Source: Salinispora tropica CNB-440 (lineage in GTDB: Bacteria > Actinomycetota > Actinomycetes > Mycobacteriales > Micromonosporaceae). Taken from it: a stretch of 64,000 bases of DNA. The notes below the pieces were generated by a model. It was not told the origin of the DNA, searched no databases, and saw only the letters and a program-made list of their open reading frames with translations. Location: the NCBI RefSeq assembly GCF_000016425.1, contig NC_009380.1:2732144-2796143 (forward strand), written 5' to 3'. How positions within the stretch are numbered: position 1 is the stretch's first letter; every line of letters begins with the position of its first letter. Positions 24,907 through 33,242 of the stretch are shown here, in pieces. Made by a program: the position numbers and the translations under genes.

Positions 24907-25876
24907 CTACCTGGACTCTGCCGACCGGAGAGCCGCGACCGCCTGCCGGGTATCCTCCGCGATCAGATCAGTGTTGATCGCCGCTGCCGCAACGGCACCG
25001 CCAGCCGCGGCGGCACCTACCTGGGCGGCCAGGTCGGAGACGTTGCCGGCGACCCACACTCCGGCAGCCTCGGTGCGCCCGAACGGGTCCGCCGGAACGT
25101 ACTCACCCACCCCGCTGGGATGGTCGACCGACCGCAGCCCAAGCCCCGCCAGGAAGCCGGCTCGCGCCACCAGCCGTGGTGCGACCGACAGAGCGTCCCG
25201 GCGTACCACCGTGCCGTCAGCCAGGCGTACTCCGACGAGCCGGTCATCGGCGACTTCCACCGCCGTCACCGCACCGGTCACCACTCGGATCCCCCGGGCG
25301 GCGAACTGCTCGGCCTGCTCCGTGTCCGGGCCAGCGCTGTGATGCGTGAAGTACGTGACGTCCCCGCTCAACTGCCGGAAAAGCAGCGCCTGGTGCACCG
25401 ACATCGGCCCGGTGGCCAGTACGCCGATGGCCTGGTCCCGAACCTCCCAGCCATGGCAGTACGGACAGTGGAGCACGTCGCGTCCCCACCGTTCCCGCAG
25501 TCCTGGGATCTCCGGCAGCAGATCGACCAATCCGGTCGTCACCAGCAACCGACGGGCCCGCACGGACTTGCCGTCGACCAAGGTGACCGTGAACCCGTCG
25601 CCTTCGCGTGCCGCGTCGGCAACCTCGCCGTTGACCACGTGGCCCCCGTACCCACGCACCTCGGCCCGACCGCGCTCCAACAACTCGGTCGGCGCCATCC
25701 CCTCTCGCGCCAGCAACCCATGCACGCCCAGAGTGTTCGGAGCGTTACGGGGGGGCGCCTGAGTCGATCACCGCCACCGAACGGCGGGACCGAGCGAGCA
25801 TCAATGCCCCGTTCAGGCCAGCGGCGCCGCCGCCGACGACCACCACGTCATAACTGTTCTCCAGCTGATCGGTCAT
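24907..25876 (-). pseudogene. Thioredoxin-reductase-like FAD oxidoreductase, frameshifted at a 7-G run
   Basis: The frame starting at the ATG at 25876 (behind GGGAGGT) encodes the FAD motif DVVVVGGGAAGLNGALMLAR and reaches SGAPP before a stop. One base fewer in the seven-G run at 25749-25755 restores GAPRNAPNTLGVHG. That joins directly to the long downstream frame (ending 24907) with the redox pair CPYC near residue 130 and the NAD-binding region. The reconstructed protein would be about 322 residues, a normal length for this family. Either it is a recent frameshift that kills or phase-varies the gene, or it is a sequencing error at the homopolymer. A truncated regulator is divergent from it across a palindromic operator. 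Confidence 0.75.
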
Positions 25877-25922
25877 CCTGACCACCTCCCAGGGGCAACC
25901 ATGCGCGGGCAGCGACCATCCG

Positions 25923-25936
25923 GCAAACTAGTTTGC
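25923..25936. promoter_or_regulatory. Perfect 14-bp palindromic operator
   Basis: GCAAACTAGTTTGC lies between the frameshifted oxidoreductase gene and the divergent truncated regulator frame starting at 25941. Its length and symmetry fit a dimeric repressor (MarR- or TetR-like). Confidence 0.6.
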
Positions 25937-25940
25937 TGTT

Positions 25941-26177
25941 GTGGCAAATGAACTGCCCACACCGGCCGGCGTTCCGACATCGCCCATGCCGCTCTTCGTA
26001 ATCCTGCCCGCTGCGCCGCGCGCGAACCGACAAACCAGCAAGCCAGGTCCGCTTCCGACCGACCGCCGTGACACGTGTCCCGAAACGGCGGTCCGGATTC
26101 GCCGATCAGACGGGGTCAGATCCGGGCCGCGGCAAGGCGCTCCTCGAGCCTCCCACGCCCTGCCCTCAAGCTGCTGA
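25941..26177 (+). pseudogene. Possible truncated transcriptional regulator
   Basis: GTG at 25941 opens a frame beginning VANELPTPAGVPTSPMPLFV. It looks like the N-terminal end of a small regulator divergent from the oxidoreductase. After about 35 residues the sequence turns into low-information Arg/Pro/Asp-rich text and no helix-turn-helix follows. I infer a decayed MarR-like gene from position, operator and N-terminus only. Confidence 0.3.
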
Positions 26178-26812
26178 CGCCGGCCGCGCGGGCCGGCGTC
26201 GTCGCCATCATCGGCGACCGGCTGACATTCCGCCACCCGGTCGTCACGCGAGTGCTGCATGAGGGAACGGCCAGCGCGCTACGAGTCCTGCTGCACCGCT
26301 CCTTCGCCGAGCGCATAGCAGGCGCCGGTGGGCCACCCGAGCGGGTCGTCACCCAGTTACTCGCTGACACGGTGCCGTTGGACGTCACGCTGACCCGCTG
26401 GCTCACCACTCACGTCGAGCAGCTCACCACCCGCGCACCCCGGATCACAGTGACCATCCTGCAACGTGCCCACGCCCAGTGCACAGTGCCGCCCGCCGAC
26501 CGCATGACCCTCACCATCTGGCTGGCCCGGCTGCTCCTGCGGTTGGGCCGCAACTGCGCCGCCGAGGCCGGGTGGGTTGCCTCCCGCACCGATGACCTCG
26601 ACGTGGAAGGTGAGATGCGGTGGATGGTCGCCCTGACCTATGAGAAGCGCGGCGAGCACCAGACCGCCGCGGACATCGCCCGATCCGTGCTGCACGACCG
26701 CCGTGTCCCGGCTCCGTGGCTCGACCGGTTTCGCCTCATGCAGGCTCGGCTGAGCCAACACCTGGCCGACCGACACGACGACTGTCACCCCGAAATCGAC
26801 ATGTGTACGTAG
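26163..26812 (+). pseudogene. Internal fragment of a LAL/LuxR-family ATPase regulator
   Basis: Plus-strand frame (open from 26075) whose product from about 26163 reads like the middle of a large LuxR-family (LAL/MalT-like) regulator. It has GDRLTFRHPVVTRVLHEG (end of the ATPase part), SFAERIAGAGGPPERVV, and TPR-like helices up to SQHLADRH. The P-loop N-terminus and the C-terminal LuxR helix-turn-helix are both absent; full members have 850-1000 residues, this has about 215. No ribosome site or convincing start. Best read as a remnant. Confidence 0.6.
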
Positions 26813-26904
26813 ATACCCTCATCCCGAGGTTCTCGTTCGCGGCCGGTCCGGCTGGTTCGTGGGGAGTGCTCGCTGGTGGACACTCCGGCAGGGTGCGGGC
26901 GACG

Positions 26905-27495
26905 TCAGTCGCCGATCTCGCTGACCTGGGCGAACGGTGCGTCGTCACGCCACACCACGTGAATGATGAAGTGGTGGTGCGGCTCGAGGAAGTAGACCGC
27001 CAGGTTGTCTGGCGTGTTCTGCACGGTCTTCGTCGAGAAACCTAGGCTGGGGGTAGCGGTGACAGTGTGCACCCGTCCACCGCTGGCGCGGATCACCGCT
27101 TGACCGCCCTCCACCCGGAACGAGCGCAGGTAGGTCGCCACACCCGCGTCGTCTGTGGTGACGGTCCAGCCGTCCCGGGTGGTGGACTCACGCGGCGCGA
27201 CGGTGCTGGGGCGTGGCGTGTCGGCAGCGGACGGTGTCTCCACGGTCGGCGCCACGGAGGGTGGCGCCACAGACGGAGTGGCCGACGACGCATTCGGCCA
27301 CGGCGACGCCGTGGCGGTCACCGAACGGTTGTCGCTGTGCCCCTCGCGGGACAGCTCACGAACCGAGACGAGGGTATCCTCGCCGGCCGGCGCGGTGCGC
27401 AGCACGGGAAGCAGGGCGACCGAGGTCAGTGCGATGCTGGCGGCAGTAGCCGCGAGCCATCCGAGCGTGGGCGCCCACCTGCGGAGTGTGCGCAC
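26905..27495 (-). CDS. Membrane-anchored secreted protein of unknown function
   Basis: 196 residues. One N-terminal transmembrane segment (LGWLAATAASIALTSVALLP, residues 12-31). A Pro/Ser/Thr-rich linker covers about 50-105, and a globular C-terminal domain about 105-196 (TTDDAGVATYLRSFRVEGG and YFLEPHHHFIIHVVW). The layout is that of an anchored extracytoplasmic domain. No family recognised. It starts 38 bp from the divergent response regulator gene, so the two share a promoter region and this protein could feed a signal to that system. That is only positional inference. Confidence 0.6.
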   Translation of the reverse strand: MRTLRRWAPTLGWLAATAASIALTSVALLPVLRTAPAGEDTLVSVRELSREGHSDNRSVTATASPWPNASSATPSVAPPSVAPTVETPSAADTPRPSTVAPRESTTRDGWTVTTDDAGVATYLRSFRVEGGQAVIRASGGRVHTVTATPSLGFSTKTVQNTPDNLAVYFLEPHHHFIIHVVWRDDAPFAQVSEIGD

Positions 27496-27532
27496 AATGA
27501 TCCCTTCCGTCAGCTCCGCCTATGGTAGCGAG

Positions 27533-28222
27533 ATGGCGCTGATTCTGCTGGTCGAGGACGACAGCATCATTACGGCGGCGCTGTCCCGCGCGCTGACCGA
27601 CGCGGGGCATGTCGTGCGGGCCGTCGGCCAGGCGGCCGAGGCGTTGCGCGTCCTGACCGGGGAGCCGCCGGATCTGGTGCTCCTCGACCTCGGGCTGCCG
27701 GACATCGACGGTACGGATACGCTCCGTATGATCCGGTCCATCTCCGAGGTACCGGTCGTTGTCATCACCGCCCGCCGGTCGGAGACCGACATCATCCACC
27801 TGCTCAACTCGGGCGCGGACGACTACGTCACCAAGCCCTTCTCCGGCGAGCACATCCTGGCCCGCATCTCGGCGGTGCTGCGGCGGTACCGCAGCGGCAC
27901 CGACCGGGAGGGGCCCGGCGCGATCACCGTCGGGCCGCTGGTGATCGGGCGTAAGGAACGGCGGGTCACGATGCACGGCAACCCCCTCAAGCTGACCCGG
28001 CGTGAGTACGACGTACTCACGTACCTGGCTGAGCGGGTCGGGCAGGTGGTGAGTCGGCGGGAGCTGATGACCGAGGTCTGGCGGCAGGCCCGAATCGGAG
28101 AGGAACAGACGATCGACGTCCACATCTCCTGGCTGCGGCGCAAGCTCGGCGAGACGGCTGCCAAGCCGCGGCTGCTGCACACCGTCCGCGGGGTCGGCGT
28201 CATGATGGTCGATCAGAACTGA
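27533..28222 (+). CDS. OmpR/PhoB-family response regulator
   Basis: 229 residues from the ATG at 27533 (MALILLVEDDS). Receiver domain residues 1-115 with phospho-acceptor D52 in LLDLGLPD, acidic pair E8/D9/D10 and K102 region DDYVTKPF. A winged-helix DNA-binding domain covers 130-225 (LTRREYDVLTYLAERVGQVV, ending HTVRGVGVMM). It is followed after 30 nt by a histidine kinase on the same strand, then a chitin-type LPMO gene whose promoter carries 11-bp spaced repeats suited to this protein family. Confidence 0.92.
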   Translation: MALILLVEDDSIITAALSRALTDAGHVVRAVGQAAEALRVLTGEPPDLVLLDLGLPDIDGTDTLRMIRSISEVPVVVITARRSETDIIHLLNSGADDYVTKPFSGEHILARISAVLRRYRSGTDREGPGAITVGPLVIGRKERRVTMHGNPLKLTRREYDVLTYLAERVGQVVSRRELMTEVWRQARIGEEQTIDVHISWLRRKLGETAAKPRLLHTVRGVGVMMVDQN

Positions 28223-28252
28223 CAGTCGGACCTGAGCGAGGCGGAGTTTGCC

Positions 28253-29578
28253 ATGAGATGGGCGCTCAACAGGCTGGCGCTGGCCATCACGTCGATGGTG
28301 GCGCTGGCCTTCCTCGTGCCTCTCGCGGTGGTGACCCGCCAGCTCGCGTACGACCGGGCCATCGGTGATGCCCGCCAGCAGGCTGCCGCGATGGTGGCGG
28401 CGCTCGCCGTGGACGAGGATCCACACCTGCTGACGCGCGCGGTGATGAGCACCACCGCCGGCAGCGAGGGACGACTCGCCGTGCACCTGCCCGACGCGGC
28501 CCCGGTCGGGGTGGTGCACGCCACTGCCACCGACGTGGCACTCGCCGCCGGATACCGGCGTCCGGTCACCGCAGACACGAGCGGTGGTCTGGCCTACCTG
28601 CTGCCGACGGTGATCAGCGACGGGCAGACCGCGGTGATCGAGGTACACGTGCCCCGCGAGGATATGGAGCGTGGGGTATGGCGTTCCTGGCTGGCCCTGA
28701 CGGGCCTCGCCGTCATCTTGGTCGGTGGCTCCACACTCGTTGCCGATCGTCTGGGTAGCCGGATCGTGCGGTCCACCCGCCGGCTCGCCGGTGCCGCCCG
28801 ACAACTCGGCACCGGCGACCTGACCGCCCGGGTCGCCCCCGACGGCCCGGCGGAGCTGCACGATGCCGCACAGGCGTTCAACGGGCTTGCCCAGGACATG
28901 CGGCGGCTGATCGACGCCGAGCGGGAGATGGCCGCCGACCTGTCGCACCGTCTGCGTACGCCGCTGACGGCACTGCGCCTCGACGTCGAGGCGATGCCGC
29001 CCGGGCCCGTCGGGGAGCGGATGCGGCAAGCCTGCGACCTCCTCGATGAGGAATTGGAGGCCATCATCACGGGGGCGCGGAGCAGCGTGGGCGAGCGTGA
29101 CACCGAGTGCACCGACCTCGTCGAGGTGCTGGCCGACCGGCTGGCGTTCTGGGCCGTACTGGCCGAGGACCAGCAGCGGCCCTGGACGGTGGTCGGCGGC
29201 GATCGGCAGGTGCCGCTGCCGGTGCCACGCGGTGATCTGATCCTGGCGGTGGACGCCCTGCTCGGCAACGTGTTCGCGCACACCCCGGAGGGATCGGCCT
29301 TCCAGGTCACCGTCTCACCGGACGCGCTCGTCGTCGACGACGCCGGTCCCGGCATCGCCGACCCCGCCACAGCCGTCCGACGCGGCACGAGCGGAGCCGG
29401 TTCGACCGGGCTCGGCCTGGACATCGTGCAGCGGATAGCCATCGCCGCTGGCGGTCGGCTGCACATCGGAACCGGGTCGTTGGGTGGCGCCCGGGTGGCA
29501 CTGGTCCTGGCGGCGGGCGCAGCATCCGACCTGCCGTCCGTGTCGGGCGAGCGCCGTTGGCACGCCGACCGCAGCTGA
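28253..29578 (+). CDS. Sensor histidine kinase, partner of the OmpR-type regulator
   Basis: 441 residues. TM1 at about 8-28, an extracytoplasmic sensor loop of roughly 110 residues, TM2 near 145-168, and a HAMP domain (RLAGAARQLGTGDLTARVAP). The HisKA phospho-acceptor H232 is in DLSHRLRTPL, and the HATPase has DDAGPGI and GLGLDIVQRIA. The N box is slightly unusual (ALLGNVFAHTPEG). It should phosphorylate the regulator encoded 30 nt upstream. The ligand is unknown; its position before a chitin-active oxidase gene suggests cell-wall or chitin sensing, as inference only. Confidence 0.92.
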   Translation: MRWALNRLALAITSMVALAFLVPLAVVTRQLAYDRAIGDARQQAAAMVAALAVDEDPHLLTRAVMSTTAGSEGRLAVHLPDAAPVGVVHATATDVALAAGYRRPVTADTSGGLAYLLPTVISDGQTAVIEVHVPREDMERGVWRSWLALTGLAVILVGGSTLVADRLGSRIVRSTRRLAGAARQLGTGDLTARVAPDGPAELHDAAQAFNGLAQDMRRLIDAEREMAADLSHRLRTPLTALRLDVEAMPPGPVGERMRQACDLLDEELEAIITGARSSVGERDTECTDLVEVLADRLAFWAVLAEDQQRPWTVVGGDRQVPLPVPRGDLILAVDALLGNVFAHTPEGSAFQVTVSPDALVVDDAGPGIADPATAVRRGTSGAGSTGLGLDIVQRIAIAAGGRLHIGTGSLGGARVALVLAAGAASDLPSVSGERRWHADRS

Positions 29579-29622
29579 GCCGACGCGGTGCACGTACCGC
29601 TCCCGGGTGACAGCGGATCGTG

Positions 29623-29662
29623 CTTTAAGAAGCGTTTTCGCCGTCTTTAAGGCTTTGTTATT
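29623..29662 (+). promoter_or_regulatory. 11-bp-phased direct repeats upstream of the LPMO gene
   Basis: CTTTAAG occurs at 29623-29629 and again at 29645-29651, exactly 22 bp apart. Between them, at 11 bp, stands GTTTTCG, and after them TGTTATT. Seven-base boxes spaced by four bases is the PhoB/PhoP-type binding pattern of OmpR-family regulators. The site lies about 100 bp upstream of the LPMO start and directly behind the two-component genes. Confidence 0.5.
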
Positions 29663-29743
29663 GCACTCATGCCTAGCGTCCTCAGCCGTAACTCGAGGAA
29701 TGCCGGAGAGTCCGGCAACCACCGACAGGACGGTTGACGAACG

Positions 29744-30544
29744 ATGAACACTCGCAAGCTCATCGCCTACCCTTTGACAGCTGTCGCGGCCGCGGCCGGC
29801 TCGACACTGGTATTCGCGTCGCCCGCCTCGGCACACGGGTACGTGGCCTCGCCGCCGAGCCGGCAGGCGCTGTGCGCGCAACGCGCCGTTCCGGACTGCG
29901 GCCCAATCACGTACGAGCCGCAGAGTGTGGAGGGGCCGAAGGGCCTCAAACGCTGTGACGGCGGGCTTTCCCAGTTCGCCGTGCTGAACGACAACAACCG
30001 TGGCTGGCCGGCTCGGGAGGTGGGCGACACCGTCACCTTCAGCTGGACGCTGACGGCTCGGCATCGCACCAGCACGTGGGAGTACTTCATCGGCGACACC
30101 CGGATCGCCCAGTTCGACGGTGGTAACCGACAGCCCGAGGCGGTCGTCACCCACCGGGTCGATCTGAGTGACTTCGCGGGCCCGCAGACGGTACTGGCGA
30201 TCTGGAACATCGGCGACACACCGATGGCCTTCTACAACTGCATCGACCTCGACGTGCAGGGTGGAGGTACCACCCCGCCGACCCAGTCGCCGACTCCCAA
30301 ACCCACCAGCACGCCGACGCAGGAACCGACCGGCCAACCCACATCGACTGCCCTGCCCACCAACCCAGGGACGCCAGGTCAGACCGGTGGGCCGACCGCC
30401 CCAGCCTGGGCAGCGGGTACCGCCTACCGGGTCGGCGACGAGGTCGCCTTCGACGGAGAGCGCTACCGTTGCCGGCAGGCTCACACCGCGATTCGTAGCT
30501 GGGAGCCGTCGCTGTTCACTCTCGCCCTGTGGCTGCCGGTGTGA
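29744..30544 (+). CDS. Secreted AA10 lytic polysaccharide monooxygenase with C-terminal chitin-binding module
   Basis: 266 residues. Signal peptide residues 1-30 (ends SPASA), exposing His31 (HGYVASPPSRQ) as the N-terminal copper ligand. The second copper His is in TARHRTSTWEYF near residue 107. The catalytic domain runs to about 172, then a Pro/Thr linker (TPPTQSPTPKPTSTPTQEPT), then a CBM5/12-type module (AWAAGTAYRVGDEVAFDGER onward) ending at the stop. Such enzymes oxidatively cut crystalline chitin (sometimes cellulose) and boost chitinases. The module favours chitin. Overlaps the DUF305 gene start by 4 nt. Confidence 0.92.
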   Translation: MNTRKLIAYPLTAVAAAAGSTLVFASPASAHGYVASPPSRQALCAQRAVPDCGPITYEPQSVEGPKGLKRCDGGLSQFAVLNDNNRGWPAREVGDTVTFSWTLTARHRTSTWEYFIGDTRIAQFDGGNRQPEAVVTHRVDLSDFAGPQTVLAIWNIGDTPMAFYNCIDLDVQGGGTTPPTQSPTPKPTSTPTQEPTGQPTSTALPTNPGTPGQTGGPTAPAWAAGTAYRVGDEVAFDGERYRCRQAHTAIRSWEPSLFTLALWLPV

Positions 30545-31140
30545 GGCGCGCAACCAGGGCCGTCGCAGCCCTGTTGACAGCCGTCGGAGCGGCACTGTGG
30601 GTGGCAGGCTGTGGCACCTCGTCCAGCACGTCGGAACCCCCTGCACCGACCTCCGAAGCCGTCCAGGTCAGCACCACCCACAACGCCGCCGATGTGATGT
30701 ACCTACAGATGATGATCGCCCACCACGGGCAGGGCCTGGAGCTCGTCCAGCTGGCTGGAACCCGTGCGCAACAGGAAGAGATCAAGACACTTGCCGCTGC
30801 CGTCCAGGCCACCCAGGACGACGAGGTCACCATGATGAGATCGTGGCTCGACACCTGGTCGAAACCGGCAGCGGTCGACCATGACCCGGCCGCGCATGCT
30901 GAGCACGGTGGTTTGCCAGCTACCGGGCCCGAGCAGATCGCCGCGCTGCGGGACGCAACGGTGACCGACTTCGACCGGAGTTTCATCAACCTCTTCGTCG
31001 CCCACCAGCACAACGCGGTCGAGATATCCCAGTGGGAGGAGGAAAGGGGGAAAAACCCGGAAGTCAGGGATTTCGCCCGCAGGGTTCGGGAATCCCGTGC
31101 CGACCAGATCGCACAGATGCTGGCGTACCTCAACAGCTGA
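30541..31140 (+). CDS. DUF305 lipoprotein
   Basis: 199 residues from the GTG at 30541, overlapping the LPMO stop (GTGA). Lipobox LWVAGC near residue 21 marks a lipoprotein. Two DUF305 repeats follow: one with MMIAHHGQGLELVQLA near 55 and one with FINLFVAHQHNAVEISQWE near 145. The paired His/Met-rich helical motifs suggest metal binding, and DUF305 proteins are often found with copper genes. Coupling to a copper-dependent LPMO makes a copper-supply or copper-protection role attractive but unproven. Confidence 0.85.
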   Translation: MRRATRAVAALLTAVGAALWVAGCGTSSSTSEPPAPTSEAVQVSTTHNAADVMYLQMMIAHHGQGLELVQLAGTRAQQEEIKTLAAAVQATQDDEVTMMRSWLDTWSKPAAVDHDPAAHAEHGGLPATGPEQIAALRDATVTDFDRSFINLFVAHQHNAVEISQWEEERGKNPEVRDFARRVRESRADQIAQMLAYLNS

Positions 31141-31208
31141 CGGACGCCCAGGTCGGGGTACTGACGGATCCCGGCCTGGGCGAGCCATCAGGCCGCCGAG
31201 ACATCCGC

Positions 31209-31239
31209 CCTGGCCCAGTTGACGGTCGACTGGGCCAGG
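31209..31239 (+). terminator. Terminator after the LPMO/DUF305 operon
   Basis: Perfect 11-bp stem CCTGGCCCAGT / ACTGGGCCAGG with a 9-nt loop, 68 nt after the DUF305 stop. The next 190 bp to the convergent response regulator show nothing recognisable. Confidence 0.75.
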
Positions 31240-31428
31240 TGATGGCTTCGAGGTCGTCGGATAGGGACCGGCGGTGATCGTGATGGTGGTGTATGTGCCG
31301 GCCTTGGAGTTCGATCGCATCGATAGCGCCGGGTAGTCCAGGCGAACTTGCGACAGACGGGCCGATCTGGTGCGCCGTCACGTAAGGCCGTAGGGGATCA
31401 CGGGACAGGGGCGCCGAAGGTCGTCAGG

Positions 31429-32091
31429 TCACCAGGTCACCAGGCCACTCCGGTAGGCGTACACCACCGCCTGCACGCGGTCGCGCAGGTCGAGTTTGGT
31501 GAGGATGCGCGACACGTAGGTCTTCACGGTTTCCTGACTGATCACCAGTGTGGCAGCGATCTCGCTGTTCGAGAGACCATCGGCGATCAGGCGGAGTACC
31601 TCCAGCTCACGTGGGGTCAGCGGAATGTCGCCCGAGCTGCCCTCCGCGGGCCTGATCCGCGCGGCGTACCTGCCCACGAGCTGGCGGGTCACCTCGGGGG
31701 CCAGCAACGCCGCACCGGTGGCGACGGTCCGGATCCCGTGCAGCAGCTGCGCCGGCGGCGCGTCCTTGAGCAGGAAACCGCTCGCCCCTGCCCGGAGCGC
31801 CTCGTACACGTATTCGTCCAGGTTGAACGTCGTCACCACGAGTACCTTGACGGGATTCGCCACGCCGGCTCCGGCGAGCAGACGGCTCGCCCCGATGCCG
31901 TCGAGGACCGGCATCCGCACGTCCATCACCACCACGTCCGGGTGTACGCGGCCGGCGAGTTCGACCGCCGTTCGCCCGTCCCCACATTCGCCCACCACCT
32001 CGAGATCGGGCTGAGCATCGATGATCGTGGCGAAGCCGGTACGGATCAGCGCCTGGTCGTCGCAGACCAGGACTCGAACCGGTACGGTCAT
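31429..32091 (-). CDS. NarL/LuxR-family response regulator
   Basis: 220 residues. Receiver domain with D57 in VVVMDVRMPVLDG and the K in FLLKDAPPAQLLHGI. LuxR helix-turn-helix at about 155-215 (LTPRELEVLRLIADGLSNSE, ISQETVKTYVSRILTKL). Its start overlaps the kinase stop by 4 nt. Last gene of the operon CPBP protease - kinase - regulator. Targets unknown. Confidence 0.92.
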   Translation of the reverse strand: MTVPVRVLVCDDQALIRTGFATIIDAQPDLEVVGECGDGRTAVELAGRVHPDVVVMDVRMPVLDGIGASRLLAGAGVANPVKVLVVTTFNLDEYVYEALRAGASGFLLKDAPPAQLLHGIRTVATGAALLAPEVTRQLVGRYAARIRPAEGSSGDIPLTPRELEVLRLIADGLSNSEIAATLVISQETVKTYVSRILTKLDLRDRVQAVVYAYRSGLVTW

Positions 32092-33242
32092 TCGGGGCTC
32101 TCCTCGGGAATACGCGCCCGCACGACGAAGCCGCCGCCCGACCGTCGCTCCGCGCTCAACTCACCACCGAGCAGGCCGACTCGCTCGCGGAGCCCGGCGA
32201 GCCCTCGCCCGCTCCCACCGAGCTGACTGGTACCCGATCTCGAGCCGTCGGTGCTGATCTCCACGTTGATCTCAGCCGCTTCGTAGCGCACGTGGACCAC
32301 GGTACGGATGCCGTAGGCGTACTTGAGGGCGTTCGTCAGAGCCTCTTGCACGACCCGGTACGCCGCCATCTCGGCCTTGCCGATCGTGCCGCGGGGGCCG
32401 CCCTCCTCGGTGAACTCCACCGGATGGCCGGTCCTCCGGATCCGCTCTACCAGGGCGTGGAGTTCGCCGACGGACGACGGCACCGGCTCGGCGCCATCGT
32501 CCGGGTCGAGCAAGTCGAGCAGATACCGTAGATCCGTGATGGCCCGCCGACCCGTGTCAGAAACCGCGGCCAGGGTCTGATCGAGGCGCTCGGGAGCCGA
32601 GGACAGGTACCGCGCCGCCTCGGCCTGCACAACCATTGCCGTTACGTGGTGGGTCACGACGTCGTGCAACTCCCGAGCGATGCGGGTGCGTTCAGCGATA
32701 CGGGTGGTCTCCGCAACGTGGCGGCGGCGTTCCGCCTCCCCGGCCCGGGACAGCCGAAGCCAGACCCCGATCCCCCACGCGAAAGCCAGCACCAGATAGA
32801 ACGTGATGAACCCCGCGAGTCCCTCCGTCGAGCCGAGCCGGTCGAGTGCGACCGCCAGCAGCACGTACGCTGCGGACCCGACAACCGCGACGGTGCGCCG
32901 GTGCCGTTCCAGATGAGCGCCCGCGCTCAGCAACGCGACGGGCAGGGCAATGCCCGCGACCGTGTGATAGCCAAGCAACTGGTCGAGCGCGAAACCGAAC
33001 GACACCAGGGCGAGACAGCCAGCTGGCCACCGGCGACGTAGGGCGAGCGGGAGACACTCCAGGGCGACCACCACGATCGCCAACGCGTCCAGAGGGCGAG
33101 TTGGCAGGTCGCCGAGTTGCGTCCCAGGGACGTGGAGCGCCGGTATCAGCGAGGCCGCGACGAGCAGCAGCGGGAATGGCAGATCCCGGACAACGGCATC
33201 GGACGATCGCCAACGGTCCAGGATCTTCCCGGGGCGGATCAT
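32088..33242 (-). CDS. NarL-type sensor histidine kinase (HisKA_3)
   Basis: 384 residues. Five or so N-terminal membrane segments (residues 20-165), almost without extracytoplasmic loops, so the stimulus is probably in the membrane. HisKA_3 dimerisation domain with the phospho-His in RIARELHDVVTHH, then an HATPase with VVQEALTNALKYA and GRGLAGLRERVGLLGG. This is the DesK/LiaS-like class often responding to cell-envelope stress. Overlaps the upstream CPBP gene and the downstream regulator by 4 nt each. Confidence 0.9.
   Translation of the reverse strand: MIRPGKILDRWRSSDAVVRDLPFPLLLVAASLIPALHVPGTQLGDLPTRPLDALAIVVVALECLPLALRRRWPAGCLALVSFGFALDQLLGYHTVAGIALPVALLSAGAHLERHRRTVAVVGSAAYVLLAVALDRLGSTEGLAGFITFYLVLAFAWGIGVWLRLSRAGEAERRRHVAETTRIAERTRIARELHDVVTHHVTAMVVQAEAARYLSSAPERLDQTLAAVSDTGRRAITDLRYLLDLLDPDDGAEPVPSSVGELHALVERIRRTGHPVEFTEEGGPRGTIGKAEMAAYRVVQEALTNALKYAYGIRTVVHVRYEAAEINVEISTDGSRSGTSQLGGSGRGLAGLRERVGLLGGELSAERRSGGGFVVRARIPEESPE

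Noticed and set aside
27356..29281. 641-codon minus-strand frame antisense to the two-component genes
   Set aside because: The product is Gly/Arg/His-rich without a domain, and the plus strand encodes a clear response regulator and kinase.
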